From Paludibaculum sp. (GTDB lineage Bacteria > Acidobacteriota > Terriglobia > Bryobacterales > Bryobacteraceae): 64,000 nt of DNA. The notes below the pieces were generated by a model. The model was not told where the DNA came from and ran no database searches. It worked only from the letters and a program-made list of their open reading frames with translations. Each line of letters opens with the position of its first letter. The stretch's first letter is position 1. This document shows, piece after piece, positions 9,364 through 17,422 of the stretch. Where the stretch lies: NCBI GenBank assembly GCA_029973955.1, contig JARKQJ010000145.1, positions 53,728-117,727 of the forward strand, read 5' to 3'. Made by a program: the position numbers and the translations under genes.

Positions 9364-10943
9364 TCATTCTTGGCATCGGCGGCCTGCTGAAAGATGCGGC
9401 CTGCGCGATTCTGAAAGACGGCGAGCTGGTAGCGGCCGTCGAGCAGGACAAAGTGCACGCGCATCACGGCACGGCGCACGCCGGGCTACCGCTGGAGGCG
9501 GCGCGAGCGGCGCTGCACCTGGCAGGGGCGAAGGCGGCCGATGTGCAGACAGTGGCGCTGGCGCGCCCGTTCCCGGAGCGGCACGGGACGCGCCACCTGC
9601 ATCTGGAATTTCGGGATCATTTCCCCAGCGCGCGCGTGGTGAGCGTGGAGCATCACCTGGCGCACGCGGCGTCGGCTTACTACGCGTCGCCGTTTGAAAA
9701 TGCGACGGTGCTGACGCTGGACAACGCGGGCGACTTCCGCTGCGGAACGCTGTGGCGGGCCGAGGGCGTGGAACTGCACCTGGAGCGGGAGGTTTCGTAT
9801 CCGGATTCGCTGGGCGACCTGTACAGCCGCGTGACGGAGCTGCTGGGTTTCAAGCCGGGCGCCGATGAACACAAGGTGCAGTGGCTTTCGACTTGGGGCG
9901 AGCCGGCGTTTGCGGGCGTGTTCCGGCAGATTCTGGCGCGTCCGGGCGTAGGGCTGCGCGTGGACCAGAGCTGGTTCGATGCGGACCGTGGGGGCAACGG
10001 CGGATTCGGCGCGCGGTTCTATGAAGCGATCGGACTGGAAGACGGCGCGGAGATTCCGGCGGAGCTGCGACCGGTACTGGCGGCGAGCTTGCAGCGCGCG
10101 ACGGAAGAGATGGTGATGGAGCTGGCTGGGACGGGCGAGAACCTGTGCCTGGCGGGCGGCCTGGGGTTGAACGCACTCCTGGTGGCGGCGCTGGAAAAGA
10201 GCGGGCTGTGGAAGAAGGTGTTCGTGCAGCCGGCCGCGGGCAACAGCGGGACGGCGATCGGCGCGGCGTACCAGGCGTGGCACGGGACGCACGGCGAGAC
10301 GCGACGGGCGCCGATGACGACGCTGTGTCTGGGGCCGGAGTCGAGTCCGGAGCAGATCAAGAAGGTGCTGGAGAACTGCAAGCTGCGATTCCAGTATCTG
10401 CTGACCACGGACGAGGTGCTGTCGGCGGCGGTGGAGCAGTTGCAGGCGGAGAAGATTTTGGCGTGGATGCAGGGCCGGATGGAGTTTGGCCCGCGGGCGC
10501 TGGGGAACCGGTCGATTCTGGCATCGCCGCTGAATCCGTATTCGACGGAGAACCTGAACGTGTTTATCAAGCACCGGGAGTCTTTCCGGAAGTTCGCGGC
10601 TTCAGTTCCGGCGGAACTGGCGGGCGAGTACTTCGAGGTGGGACAGAACGCGCGGTTCCTGACCACGGTGGGGCGCGTGAAGGAAGCGCACCGGAAGACG
10701 TTCGAGAGCGCGGTGCTGGGCGACGGACTGGTGCGCGTGCACGCCGTGGACGCGGGCGAGAATCCGCTGTTCCACAAGCTGCTGCACGCGTGGGGCAGGA
10801 AGACCGGGCTGCCGGTGCTGTACAACACGTCGTTCAACCTGTTTGGGGATCCGATGGTGTGCACGCCGAGGGATGCGGTGCGGAGCTTCTATTCGAGCGG
10901 GATCGATTCGATGGTGGTGGGGCACTTCCTGCTGGAGAAGTAG
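9360..10943 (+). CDS. carbamoyltransferase, NodU/CmcH/TobZ family
   Basis: 527 residues. Family members transfer a carbamoyl group from carbamoyl phosphate through a carbamoyl-AMP intermediate to a hydroxyl of a sugar or small metabolite. The N-terminal YrdC/ASKHA-like domain has the metal ligands in [13 protein letters not shown] and LDNAGD, and [11 protein letters not shown] for nucleotide binding. The C-terminal domain carries [17 protein letters not shown] and [18 protein letters not shown], both typical. The start overlaps glnS by 4 nt, which is unusual for this family, usually found in antibiotic, Nod-factor or polysaccharide clusters. No other biosynthetic genes are adjacent, so the substrate is open. 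Confidence 0.85.
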   Translation: MIILGIGGLLKDAACAILKDGELVAAVEQDKVHAHHGTAHAGLPLEAARAALHLAGAKAADVQTVALARPFPERHGTRHLHLEFRDHFPSARVVSVEHHLAHAASAYYASPFENATVLTLDNAGDFRCGTLWRAEGVELHLEREVSYPDSLGDLYSRVTELLGFKPGADEHKVQWLSTWGEPAFAGVFRQILARPGVGLRVDQSWFDADRGGNGGFGARFYEAIGLEDGAEIPAELRPVLAASLQRATEEMVMELAGTGENLCLAGGLGLNALLVAALEKSGLWKKVFVQPAAGNSGTAIGAAYQAWHGTHGETRRAPMTTLCLGPESSPEQIKKVLENCKLRFQYLLTTDEVLSAAVEQLQAEKILAWMQGRMEFGPRALGNRSILASPLNPYSTENLNVFIKHRESFRKFAASVPAELAGEYFEVGQNARFLTTVGRVKEAHRKTFESAVLGDGLVRVHAVDAGENPLFHKLLHAWGRKTGLPVLYNTSFNLFGDPMVCTPRDAVRSFYSSGIDSMVVGHFLLEK

Positions 10944-10958
10944 GGCGGGCTCCCCGGC

Positions 10959-11222
10959 TCACACGGCTCTGTGTTTTCGGCGGGCGCGCTTGAAGTCCGC
11001 CACGATGTCATCTTCCGTGGCGCCAGCGACGGCGAGGAGCGCTTGCACCTTCTCGCCAGCGATACGGAGGGCTTCGAGTTCCGCGTGGGTCGGCTTCGGC
11101 TTTGTAGGGATGTAGATGCCGATGGTGGAGCCGTGGCGCGTAATGGCAACGGGTTGGCTGGCTTCCAGGTAGGATGCGAGGTTCTCCCGAAACTCCCGGA
11201 TTCCGACTTTGGTGGTGTGCAT
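10959..11222 (-). CDS. Phd/YefM-family antitoxin, no partner toxin seen
   Basis: 87 residues from ATG 11222 (GTG 11255 possible but adds unconserved residues). MHTTKVGIREFRENLASYL is the classic Phd/YefM opening, which in this family forms the dimeric DNA-binding fold; PVAITRHGSTIGIYIPTKP follows. The C-terminal half, normally the toxin-neutralising tail, is charged and helical (IVADFKRARRKHRAV). The neighbours are a carbamoyltransferase (convergent) and a molybdenum hydroxylase gene (same strand, ending 43 bp upstream), so no RelE, Doc or VapC toxin is present. It may be an orphan antitoxin, a remnant, or a plain transcriptional repressor. Confidence 0.85.
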   Translation of the reverse strand: MHTTKVGIREFRENLASYLEASQPVAITRHGSTIGIYIPTKPKPTHAELEALRIAGEKVQALLAVAGATEDDIVADFKRARRKHRAV

Positions 11223-11235
11223 GGCCGCCCTCACT

Positions 11236-11245
11236 TGTGTACACA
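11236..11245. promoter_or_regulatory. palindromic operator candidate (TGTACA core) for the antitoxin
   Basis: TGTGTACACA is a perfect 10-bp palindrome 14 nt upstream of the antitoxin ATG. Its core, TGTACA, is the hexamer recognised by YefM-type antitoxins in other bacteria. A second imperfect dyad, CACACAATGTG, lies at 11253-11263. Autoregulation is inferred. Confidence 0.5.
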
Positions 11246-11265
11246 GTGATAGCACACAATGTGAA

Positions 11266-13170
11266 TCACAACGCCCGCAGCGGCAGGGCGCGGGGGCGTT
11301 TGGCGGTGGCGTCGAAGATGGCGTTGGCCATGGCGGGGGCTACGGCGAGGATGGGGGTTTCGCCGGCTCCGGCGGAGGGCTCTTCTTTGCGGTCGAGGAG
11401 GAGGACTTCCATCTTCGGGGGGACGTCGTGGAAGCGGGTGACTTTGTAGCCGGAGAAGCGGCCGTTCTTGAGGCGGCCGTTTTCAAATTCGATCTGTTCG
11501 CGGAGGGCGGCTCCGAGGCCCATCAGGATGCAGCCTTCGACTTGAGAGCGGGTGTTGGCGGGGTTGAGCAGCGCTCCGCACTCGAAGGCCTGGACGATTT
11601 CCAGGAGGCGGGGCATGCCGGTGTTGGGATCGACCTCGACCTCGACGCAGGCGGCCACTACGGAGTTCTTCTCCGTGCCGCAGGCGAGGCCGATGCCGCG
11701 GTTGGGGGCGCGTTTCGCTGGTCGGCGGCGGGCCCAGCCGAAGCGTTCGGCGGCGGCGGTGAGGACGGCGCGGATGCGCTGGTTGTCGAGATGGGCGAGA
11801 CGGAAGTCGAGGGGGTCCTGGCCGGCGGCGGCGGCGAGTTCGTCCATGAACGCTTCGCGGGCGAAGTTGTTGGCGGTGGAAGCGAGCGCGCGGTAGGAGC
11901 CCTGGCGCAGGGGTGCGTCGCAGGGGACGTACTGTTCCTGCTTCGACGCGATGCGGTAAGGGGTCTGGAGCGCGGCGGTGCCGGAGTTGTAGTTGGTGAA
12001 CTGCCAGGATTCGATGACGCCCTGGGGGCTGAGTTTGGCGGCGGCGTCGATCAAGGCGGCGGGGCGGAAGTAGGCCCACATGAACTCTTCGGCGCGGGTC
12101 CAACGGACTTTGACGGGCTTACCGGCGGCCTTGGCGAGGCGGGCGGCTTCGAGGGCCGCTTCGCCGGTGTGCTTGCCGCCGAAACCGCCTCCGAAGTCGG
12201 GGACGATGACGCGGACTTGGGTTGTGGAGAGATGGAAGGACTGGGCCAGGGAGTCGCGGACACTGAAGGGGTTGCTGGTGCCGGTCCAGACGGTGAGCTT
12301 GCCGGCGCTCCATTCGGCGACGGCGGCGCGGGGCTCCATGGGGGCGTGCTGAACGTAGGCGGTGTGGTACTCGGCCGAGTGGGTTTTGCCGGCGAGGGGC
12401 TCGACGCGCTGTTTGGCTTTGGCGCGGAGGTCTTCGAAGAGGGTGGGAGTGGAGGATTGAGGAGCAGACTTCCAGCGGGCGGTGGCGGCGAGGGTTTCCA
12501 GGGCTTTGCGGGCGGCGTAGGAGGTGCGGGCGGTGCAGCCGGCGAAGTCGCCGTCGCGAATGGCGGTGACGCCTTCGAGTTTGTTGGCGGGATCGAGGTC
12601 GATGGATTCGAGCGTGGCCCCGTAGGCGGGCGGGCGGAGGACGGCTCCGTAGAGCATGCCTTCGCGGGTGACGTCGCTGGGGTACTTGTGTTCGCCGGTG
12701 GCGATGTCGCGGGCGGCGAGGTGCCAGTGGGGCTTGCCGAGGACGGTCCATTCTGAGGGCGAGCGGAGGGCCTGGCGCGCGGCGGCGGCGGCCTGGCGGA
12801 CGGCGGGGATGGTGCCGGGCGTGGTGCGGCTGCCGGCGGTGATGCCGTCGTTGGGGGTGCGATCGGTGTCGGCGAGTTGGACGCGGACTTTGCTGAGCGG
12901 CACGCCGAGCTCTTCGGCGGCGGCCATGGCGATTTCGGTGCGGGCGCCCTGGCCCTCTTCCACTTTGCCGCTGAAGACGGTGGTGATGCCGTCGTCGCCG
13001 AGGTGAAGGCGGGCGGCGACGGTCTGGGCTCCGGCTTCGGTGGCGTAGACGGTGACGAGGAGGCCGGCGCCGAGGGTGAGGAAGAAGTCGCGGCGATCGA
13101 TCTCGAAAGTATAGAGGGGGCCTTCGCGGAGTTCGAAGCGCTCGGGCTCGTGGGGGTCACTTGGCAGCAT
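11266..13170 (-). CDS. molybdenum hydroxylase, molybdopterin-binding large subunit (xanthine dehydrogenase/IorB family)
   Basis: 634 residues from ATG 13170. After about 25 residues comes DRRDFFLTLGAGLLVTVYA, a twin-arginine signal, so the folded enzyme is exported with its cofactor. Family features: FSGKVEEGQGARTEIAMAAAEELGV, TAGSRTTPGTIPAVRQAAA, GGFGGKHTGEAALEAARLA (cofactor binding) and the C-terminal GIGLACGTEKNSVVAACVEVEVD. The length is a little shorter than the 700-750 residues usual for IorB-type subunits. The start overlaps the [2Fe-2S] subunit gene by 14 nt. It would hydroxylate an N-heterocycle or oxidise an aldehyde in the periplasm; no cytochrome subunit is adjacent, so the electron acceptor is unknown. 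Confidence 0.88.
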   Translation of the reverse strand: MLPSDPHEPERFELREGPLYTFEIDRRDFFLTLGAGLLVTVYATEAGAQTVAARLHLGDDGITTVFSGKVEEGQGARTEIAMAAAEELGVPLSKVRVQLADTDRTPNDGITAGSRTTPGTIPAVRQAAAAARQALRSPSEWTVLGKPHWHLAARDIATGEHKYPSDVTREGMLYGAVLRPPAYGATLESIDLDPANKLEGVTAIRDGDFAGCTARTSYAARKALETLAATARWKSAPQSSTPTLFEDLRAKAKQRVEPLAGKTHSAEYHTAYVQHAPMEPRAAVAEWSAGKLTVWTGTSNPFSVRDSLAQSFHLSTTQVRVIVPDFGGGFGGKHTGEAALEAARLAKAAGKPVKVRWTRAEEFMWAYFRPAALIDAAAKLSPQGVIESWQFTNYNSGTAALQTPYRIASKQEQYVPCDAPLRQGSYRALASTANNFAREAFMDELAAAAGQDPLDFRLAHLDNQRIRAVLTAAAERFGWARRRPAKRAPNRGIGLACGTEKNSVVAACVEVEVDPNTGMPRLLEIVQAFECGALLNPANTRSQVEGCILMGLGAALREQIEFENGRLKNGRFSGYKVTRFHDVPPKMEVLLLDRKEEPSAGAGETPILAVAPAMANAIFDATAKRPRALPLRAL

Positions 13171-13642
13171 TCGGAGCCTCCTTGCGGGTCGAGGCGGCGC
13201 GGTGGACGGCGGCAAGGATGCGCGGGTAGCCGCAGCAGCGGCAGAGGCTGCCGTCAAGGGCTTCGAGGATCTCGGCGTCGGTGGGCTTGGGGTGCTGCTC
13301 CAGCAGGGCGGCGGTGCGGAGGACCATGCCGGCGGTGCAGTAGCCGCACTGCATGGCGCCTTCGTCAATGAAGGCCTGCTGGACGGGGTGGAGGACTGCG
13401 CCCGTGGCGAGGCCTTCGATGGTGGTGACCTGTTTGTTCTGGGCGGAACGGATCGGAGTGATGCAACTGGCGATAGGGCGGCCATCGAGGAGGACCGTGC
13501 AGGCGCGGCATTGGCCTTCGCCGCAGCCGTACTTGGTGCCGGTCAGGTTGAGGTCTTCCCGGATGACTTCGAGGAGAGGACGGTCAGGCTCGGTGTCTAC
13601 GGTGCGGGCCTGACCGTTGACGGTGAAGCGGAAGGTGGGCAC
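13157..13642 (-). CDS. molybdenum hydroxylase, [2Fe-2S] small subunit
   Basis: 161 residues from GTG 13642, with GGAGG 7 nt before; upstream open frame is low-complexity and discarded. The N-terminal ferredoxin-like domain has GCGEGQCRACTVLLDG (first cluster). The C-terminal four-helix domain has QCGYCTAGM and LCRCCGYPRI (second cluster). This is the standard small subunit of isoquinoline oxidoreductase/xanthine dehydrogenase-type enzymes and passes electrons from the molybdenum centre. It has no signal peptide, so it would be co-exported with the Tat-bearing large subunit. It lies 40 nt downstream of the GtrA-like gene. Confidence 0.93.
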   Translation of the reverse strand: MPTFRFTVNGQARTVDTEPDRPLLEVIREDLNLTGTKYGCGEGQCRACTVLLDGRPIASCITPIRSAQNKQVTTIEGLATGAVLHPVQQAFIDEGAMQCGYCTAGMVLRTAALLEQHPKPTDAEILEALDGSLCRCCGYPRILAAVHRAASTRKEAPNAAK

Positions 13643-13682
13643 GGTGGAGCCTCCGCTCACAGGATAACCGGGATGGGCGGAT

Positions 13683-14084
13683 TCAGCGAGGGCGGAAGAC
13701 CCACCACTCGCTGACGGCGAAGTTGAGGAGGGCGGCGAGGGCGATGGAGATGAGGTTGGCGAGCAGCAGGGGGAGATGGAAAGCGCCGGCGAAGATGCGC
13801 ATGAAGACGAGGTTCGCGAGGAGCGAAACCAGGCCGTTGCCAAGGTGGAAACGAAGGATGCGGGCCATGCGCGTGCCGGATTCGCCGCGGCGGTCGCGCC
13901 AGGTCCAGATCTCGTGCCAGGCGAAGTTGTGGAGGACGGCGGTTTCCACCGCGGCGGCCGTGGCGATGAGGTAGTGCCAGTGAAGAACCTTGGCGAAGAG
14001 AGAAAGCGCGGCGAGTTGGACTGCGATGCCGATGAGGCCGACGGCGTTGAACTTGAGCCAGCGGGCGCCGAGTTTCACAGCCAT
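13683..14084 (-). CDS. GtrA-like membrane protein
   Basis: 133 residues with four predicted transmembrane helices (FNAVGLIGIAVQLAALSLFA; YLIATAAAVETAVLHNFAWH; FHLGNGLVSLLANLVFMRI; LLLANLISIALAALLNFAV). The patterns LKFNAVGLIG, NFAWHEIWTWRDR and LLNFAVSEWWVF are typical of the GtrA/DPMS domain. Members are thought to flip polyprenyl-phosphate-linked sugars or to support GtrB-type glycosyltransferases. The gene starts 4 nt after the upstream CDP-alcohol phosphatidyltransferase gene, suggesting a joint role in lipid or glycolipid synthesis. Confidence 0.85.
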   Translation of the reverse strand: MAVKLGARWLKFNAVGLIGIAVQLAALSLFAKVLHWHYLIATAAAVETAVLHNFAWHEIWTWRDRRGESGTRMARILRFHLGNGLVSLLANLVFMRIFAGAFHLPLLLANLISIALAALLNFAVSEWWVFRPR

Positions 14085-14088
14085 GCCG

Positions 14089-14760
14089 CTACCACTTGGT
14101 CTCTTCCCGGTAGAGCTGGGCGGCGTGGCGGACGGTGGAGTTGACGAGGATGAAGGCCATGCCGATGGCGCCGCAGACGCCGCCGACGTCGAAGAGTTTG
14201 TAGTGGTGGCCGAAGATGTTGACGATGGGGCGGTAGAAGAGGAAGGCGTTGCCGGTGAGGAGGAGGATGCGGAGTTCGGTGGGGCCGAAGAAGCCGGCGC
14301 TCATCTGGAAGCGGCCCAGAGCATAAGTGGCGAGGAATGTTTCGATGCTCACGAGCAGGTACCCGATCAAGAGGGCCATGGAGATGGGGAAGCTCATGAT
14401 GTCGCCGAGGCCGAGGCCGGAGATGAGGAAGACGCTGCCGATGGAGTCGAGGACGTGGTCGAGGTAGAAGCCGTAGCGGGGGCGCTGGAGGTTGCGGACG
14501 CGGGCGACGGTGCCGTCGAGGGAGTCGCCGAACCAGTTCAGGACGAGGAAGACGGCGACGAGGGAGAGGCCGATGGGTTTGTCGATGGAGGCGTACCAGT
14601 AAGAGAGGCCGGCGCCGATCATGGCGAGGAAGCCGAGGGCGGTGAGGTGGTCGGAGTTGATGGCGCGCGGGAGGTGCTCGGCGATCCAGATGAGGAGACG
14701 CTTTTCGGCGGAGGCCGTGAGGCTGGAGTGTTCGCGGGCGGCCTGTTTGAATTCGCTCAT
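14089..14760 (-). CDS. CDP-alcohol phosphatidyltransferase family protein
   Basis: 223 residues from ATG 14760. The motif DSLDGTVARVRN, followed at the proper interval by GFYLDHVLDS, is the metal-binding catalytic signature (D-G-x2-A-R-x8-G-x3-D-x3-D) of enzymes that displace CMP from CDP-diacylglycerol or CDP-alcohols. Several membrane helices flank it. The acceptor (inositol phosphate, glycerol phosphate, serine or other) cannot be told from sequence alone; the divergence from PgsA and PssA suggests a less common lipid. It leads an apparent operon with the GtrA-like gene and, after 40 nt, the molybdenum hydroxylase. Confidence 0.85.
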   Translation of the reverse strand: MSEFKQAAREHSSLTASAEKRLLIWIAEHLPRAINSDHLTALGFLAMIGAGLSYWYASIDKPIGLSLVAVFLVLNWFGDSLDGTVARVRNLQRPRYGFYLDHVLDSIGSVFLISGLGLGDIMSFPISMALLIGYLLVSIETFLATYALGRFQMSAGFFGPTELRILLLTGNAFLFYRPIVNIFGHHYKLFDVGGVCGAIGMAFILVNSTVRHAAQLYREETKW

Positions 14761-14886
14761 GCGGCGGTACTGCCGCAATTGTAACGGGAGAATGGCGCGG
14801 GAACAAAGTGCGCGCGGTGGAGTCCATAGGGGCAGAAGATTCGCTCGCAAGAGCGCCGGCGCTCGAACGAAGAAAGGCAAGAGGCC

Positions 14887-15648
14887 ATGTTCGAGCAGAG
14901 CTTTGTGGGAGTCGCTGCGAAAACGAACCGGGGTGCGCCGCTGGCGCTCTCTCTCATTCTGCAATTCAGCCTGGTGGGGACGGCGCTGCTGGTGCCGCTG
15001 CTCAATCCAGAGATTCTGCCCCGCGCCGTGTGGTCGGCGCTGCCGTTAGCCGCGCCGCCGCCGCCCGCACCTCCCCCGGCGGCGGCGCCGGTGATGCAGC
15101 AGGTGATGAAGACGGTGCGGAGCGTGATGGCCGGGGCGGTGATGCTGCTGCCGACCCGGATTCCGGAGAAGGTGCGGATCATCGATGACGGGGAGATGAC
15201 GGCGGCGGTGAGTGGAACGAAAGATGGAGTGATTGGCGGTATGCAGAACGGCGTGCCGGACGGGGTGGTTCATTCGGTGATGTCGGATGCGGCCAGGATG
15301 GCGCCGCCACCGGCAGTGGCCGAGCCGGCCAAGGCGGCCGCGGCGCCGAAGCCGATCATCCGGCAGAAGATCGGTGGCAACGTGCAGGAGGCGATGCTGA
15401 TTTCGCGAGTGATTCCGGTGTATCCGGTGCTGGCGAGGCAGGCGCGCGTGGAAGGCAAGGTGGTGTTCGCGGCGGTGATCAGTGTACATGGGACCATCCA
15501 GTCGCTGAAGGTGATGAGCGGCCCAGCCCTGCTGGTGCAGGCGGCGATGGATGCGGTGAAGCAGTGGCGGTACAGGCCGACGCTGCTGAATGGCGACCCT
15601 TGTGAAGTAGACACCGTGATTGAGGTGAACTTCACGTTGAACAGGTGA
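14887..15648 (+). CDS. energy transducer TonB-like protein
   Basis: 253 residues. A membrane helix around residues 20-41 (LALSLILQFSLVGTALLVPLL) is followed by a Pro/Ala-rich stretch (residues 52-68) and a short glycine-rich segment (GVIGGMQNGVPDGVV). The C-terminal domain has the TonB fold: ISRVIPVYPVLARQARVEGKVVFAAVISVHGTI (in pieces) and AMDAVKQWRYRPTLLNG. It would couple the proton-motive force to outer-membrane receptors, such as the large receptor at 21.4 kb. No ExbB/ExbD genes are adjacent. Its promoter lies in the 126-bp divergent region 14761-14886. Confidence 0.85.
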   Translation: MFEQSFVGVAAKTNRGAPLALSLILQFSLVGTALLVPLLNPEILPRAVWSALPLAAPPPPAPPPAAAPVMQQVMKTVRSVMAGAVMLLPTRIPEKVRIIDDGEMTAAVSGTKDGVIGGMQNGVPDGVVHSVMSDAARMAPPPAVAEPAKAAAAPKPIIRQKIGGNVQEAMLISRVIPVYPVLARQARVEGKVVFAAVISVHGTIQSLKVMSGPALLVQAAMDAVKQWRYRPTLLNGDPCEVDTVIEVNFTLNR

Positions 15649-15687
15649 CGCCGCAGGCGAGCGGGGCTGTGATAAGCATGAGTAGAC

Positions 15688-16617
15688 ATGCGAATTGCAG
15701 CCCCCTTCCTTTGTCTGTTGATGCCATTGATGATGGCCGGTGCGCAGAAGCACATCGTGCTGGTGAGCGGCGATGAGGAGTACCGTTCGGAGGAGGCGCT
15801 GCCGCAACTGGCGAAGATCCTCACGGAGCGGCACGGGTTCAAGTGTACGGTGCTCTATGCGATCGATCCGAAGGACGGGACGATCAATCCGAATGTGCAG
15901 AACAACATCCCAGGGCTGGAGGCGCTGGACCACGCGGACCTGATGATCATGGCGCTGCGCTTCCGCGACCTGCCGGACGCGCAGATGAAGCACATTGTGG
16001 ATTACGTGGAGGCCGGCAAGCCGGTGATCGCGCTGCGGACGTCGACGCACGCGTTCAACATCAAGAGCAGCCCGACGTATGCCAAGTGGAGTTGGAACAG
16101 CAAGGAGTGGGACGGCGGCTTCGGGCGGCAGGTGCTGGGCGAGACGTGGATCAAGCATCACGGCAAGCATGCGGTGCAGAGCACGCGCGGGGTGTTCGCG
16201 CCGGGCGTGGAGAAGCATCCGATTCTGCGGGGGATCCGGAGCGGCGAGATCTGGGGGCCGAGCGACGTGTATGAGACGAAGTTCCCGCTGGCTGGGGACG
16301 CGAAACCGCTGGTGCTGGGGCAGGTATTGAGCGGGATGAAGCCGGACGATGCGCCGGCGGAAGGCGCGGTGAACGACCCGATGCGGCCGGTGGCCTGGAC
16401 GAAGAGCTACAAGGGTGGCAGGATCTTCACGACGACGATGGGGGCGGCGACGGACCTGGAGAACGAAGCGCTGCGGCGGCTGGTGGTGAATGCGGCTTAC
16501 TGGGCGATGGGAATGGAGAAGAAGATCGGAAAGAAGGGCGCGGATGTGAGGCTGGTGGGCGAGTACAAACCTTCGCCGTTCAAGTTCAACGGGTTTGTGC
16601 CGGGAAGGAGGCCGTAG
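15688..16617 (+). CDS. secreted ThuA-domain protein
   Basis: 309 residues with a signal peptide (MRIAAPFLCLLMPLMMAGAQ). The trehalose-utilisation ThuA fold, a class I glutaminase-like flavodoxin fold, is indicated by KHIVLVSGDEEYRSEEALPQLAKIL, DLMIMALRFRDLPDAQMKHIVDYVEAGKPVIALRTSTHAF (in pieces) and GGRIFTTTMGAATDLENEALRRLVVNAAYWAMG. Such proteins are abundant in Acidobacteria, Planctomycetes and Verrucomicrobia and are thought to act on sugars. The gene lies 39 nt after the TonB-like gene. A second family member is at 48.1 kb. Confidence 0.85.
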   Translation: MRIAAPFLCLLMPLMMAGAQKHIVLVSGDEEYRSEEALPQLAKILTERHGFKCTVLYAIDPKDGTINPNVQNNIPGLEALDHADLMIMALRFRDLPDAQMKHIVDYVEAGKPVIALRTSTHAFNIKSSPTYAKWSWNSKEWDGGFGRQVLGETWIKHHGKHAVQSTRGVFAPGVEKHPILRGIRSGEIWGPSDVYETKFPLAGDAKPLVLGQVLSGMKPDDAPAEGAVNDPMRPVAWTKSYKGGRIFTTTMGAATDLENEALRRLVVNAAYWAMGMEKKIGKKGADVRLVGEYKPSPFKFNGFVPGRRP

Positions 16618-16623
16618 GGAAGG

Positions 16624-16651
16624 GCACCGTCCCCGTGGGAGGGGACGGTGC
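16624..16651. repeat. perfect 11-bp stem hairpin between convergent genes (REP-like or terminator)
   Basis: GCACCGTCCCC (16624-16634) pairs perfectly with GGGGACGGTGC (16641-16651) around a 6-nt loop. It lies between the stops of the ThuA gene and the PEP-CTERM gene. There is no T-tract on either side, so it is either a bidirectional transcript end or a copy of a dispersed REP-type palindrome. Confidence 0.55.
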
Positions 16652-16665
16652 TGAAATCGAGGGGA

Positions 16666-17214
16666 TTACTTGCGGCGGCGGGAGAGGAAGCCGAGAGCGG
16701 TGAGACCCAGGCCGGCCAGCGCCCAGGTGGAGGGCTCGGGGACCTGCGCATTCAATTCGCCGGCGGCAATATTGCCCTCGCCGGCGATCGCGAGATCGTA
16801 TGAGCCGGCATCCTCATTGCTGAAGCCGGTGGTGATGAAGTAGTACTGGGTGAGCGCCGCGAGGTTGGCGCTGAACCCCGAGAGTCCGATGCCGGGATTG
16901 TCGTCGTTGCCGACGATCACATTGGTGAGTGGTGCGGCGGGGTTGAAGCTGGTGACGTACAGGAAGCTGTAGTTGTCCCAGCCCGAGGGGTTCACCGAAG
17001 TGCTCTGGAAGGTATAGGAGCCGTCGAGGTCTACCCAGAAGGCGACGACGTCATAGCGGACCGCAGTTCCTACGCCGGACAGGTCGGCCGGTGGAGCGCC
17101 CGCAAAGGGACGGTTCCAAGTGGGGCCTCCGACAGAGGTGCCGGAGTAGTTGAGGGTTGCGCCAAAGGCGGCTAGGGACGACAAGGCGAGCAAAGCAAAA
17201 GCGAGTTTCTTCAT
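16666..17214 (-). CDS. PEP-CTERM sorting-domain protein
   Basis: 182 residues from ATG 17214, with GGAGGAGAA just upstream. An N-terminal signal peptide (MKKLAFALLALSSLAAFGA) is followed by a beta-rich domain (YDVVAFWVDLDGSYTFQSTSVNPSG, in pieces). The C-terminal tripartite signal is PEPSTWALAGLGLTALGFL then RRRK. Such signals are cut by an exosortase, and the protein is displayed or released with exopolysaccharide. No exosortase gene is in this window. The body resembles other short acidobacterial PEP-CTERM proteins, with no catalytic motif seen. Confidence 0.85.
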   Translation of the reverse strand: MKKLAFALLALSSLAAFGATLNYSGTSVGGPTWNRPFAGAPPADLSGVGTAVRYDVVAFWVDLDGSYTFQSTSVNPSGWDNYSFLYVTSFNPAAPLTNVIVGNDDNPGIGLSGFSANLAALTQYYFITTGFSNEDAGSYDLAIAGEGNIAAGELNAQVPEPSTWALAGLGLTALGFLSRRRK

Positions 17215-17422
17215 CAGTTCTCCTCCAGCCAGGGATGACGCCTGGAGCGCCAACATGGGTATTCCCAATGTACGACACCAACCAGACTCATTCAATCCAA
17301 CTGGGGACCGAAGAAAGAGCGGCTGGTGGCCAGGTGGGAAGGGCTGTTCGATTCTTTCGCACTGCCGGCTGTGAACCCGGCTGGGGGTGAAGCGTATGAA
17401 GGGGGTGTAAGGAGCAATCATC

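Noticed and set aside
11209..12756. 515-codon plus-strand frame, Gly/Val/Glu-rich
   Set aside because: Shadow of the molybdopterin subunit gene; composition is that of antisense codons and no ribosome site exists.
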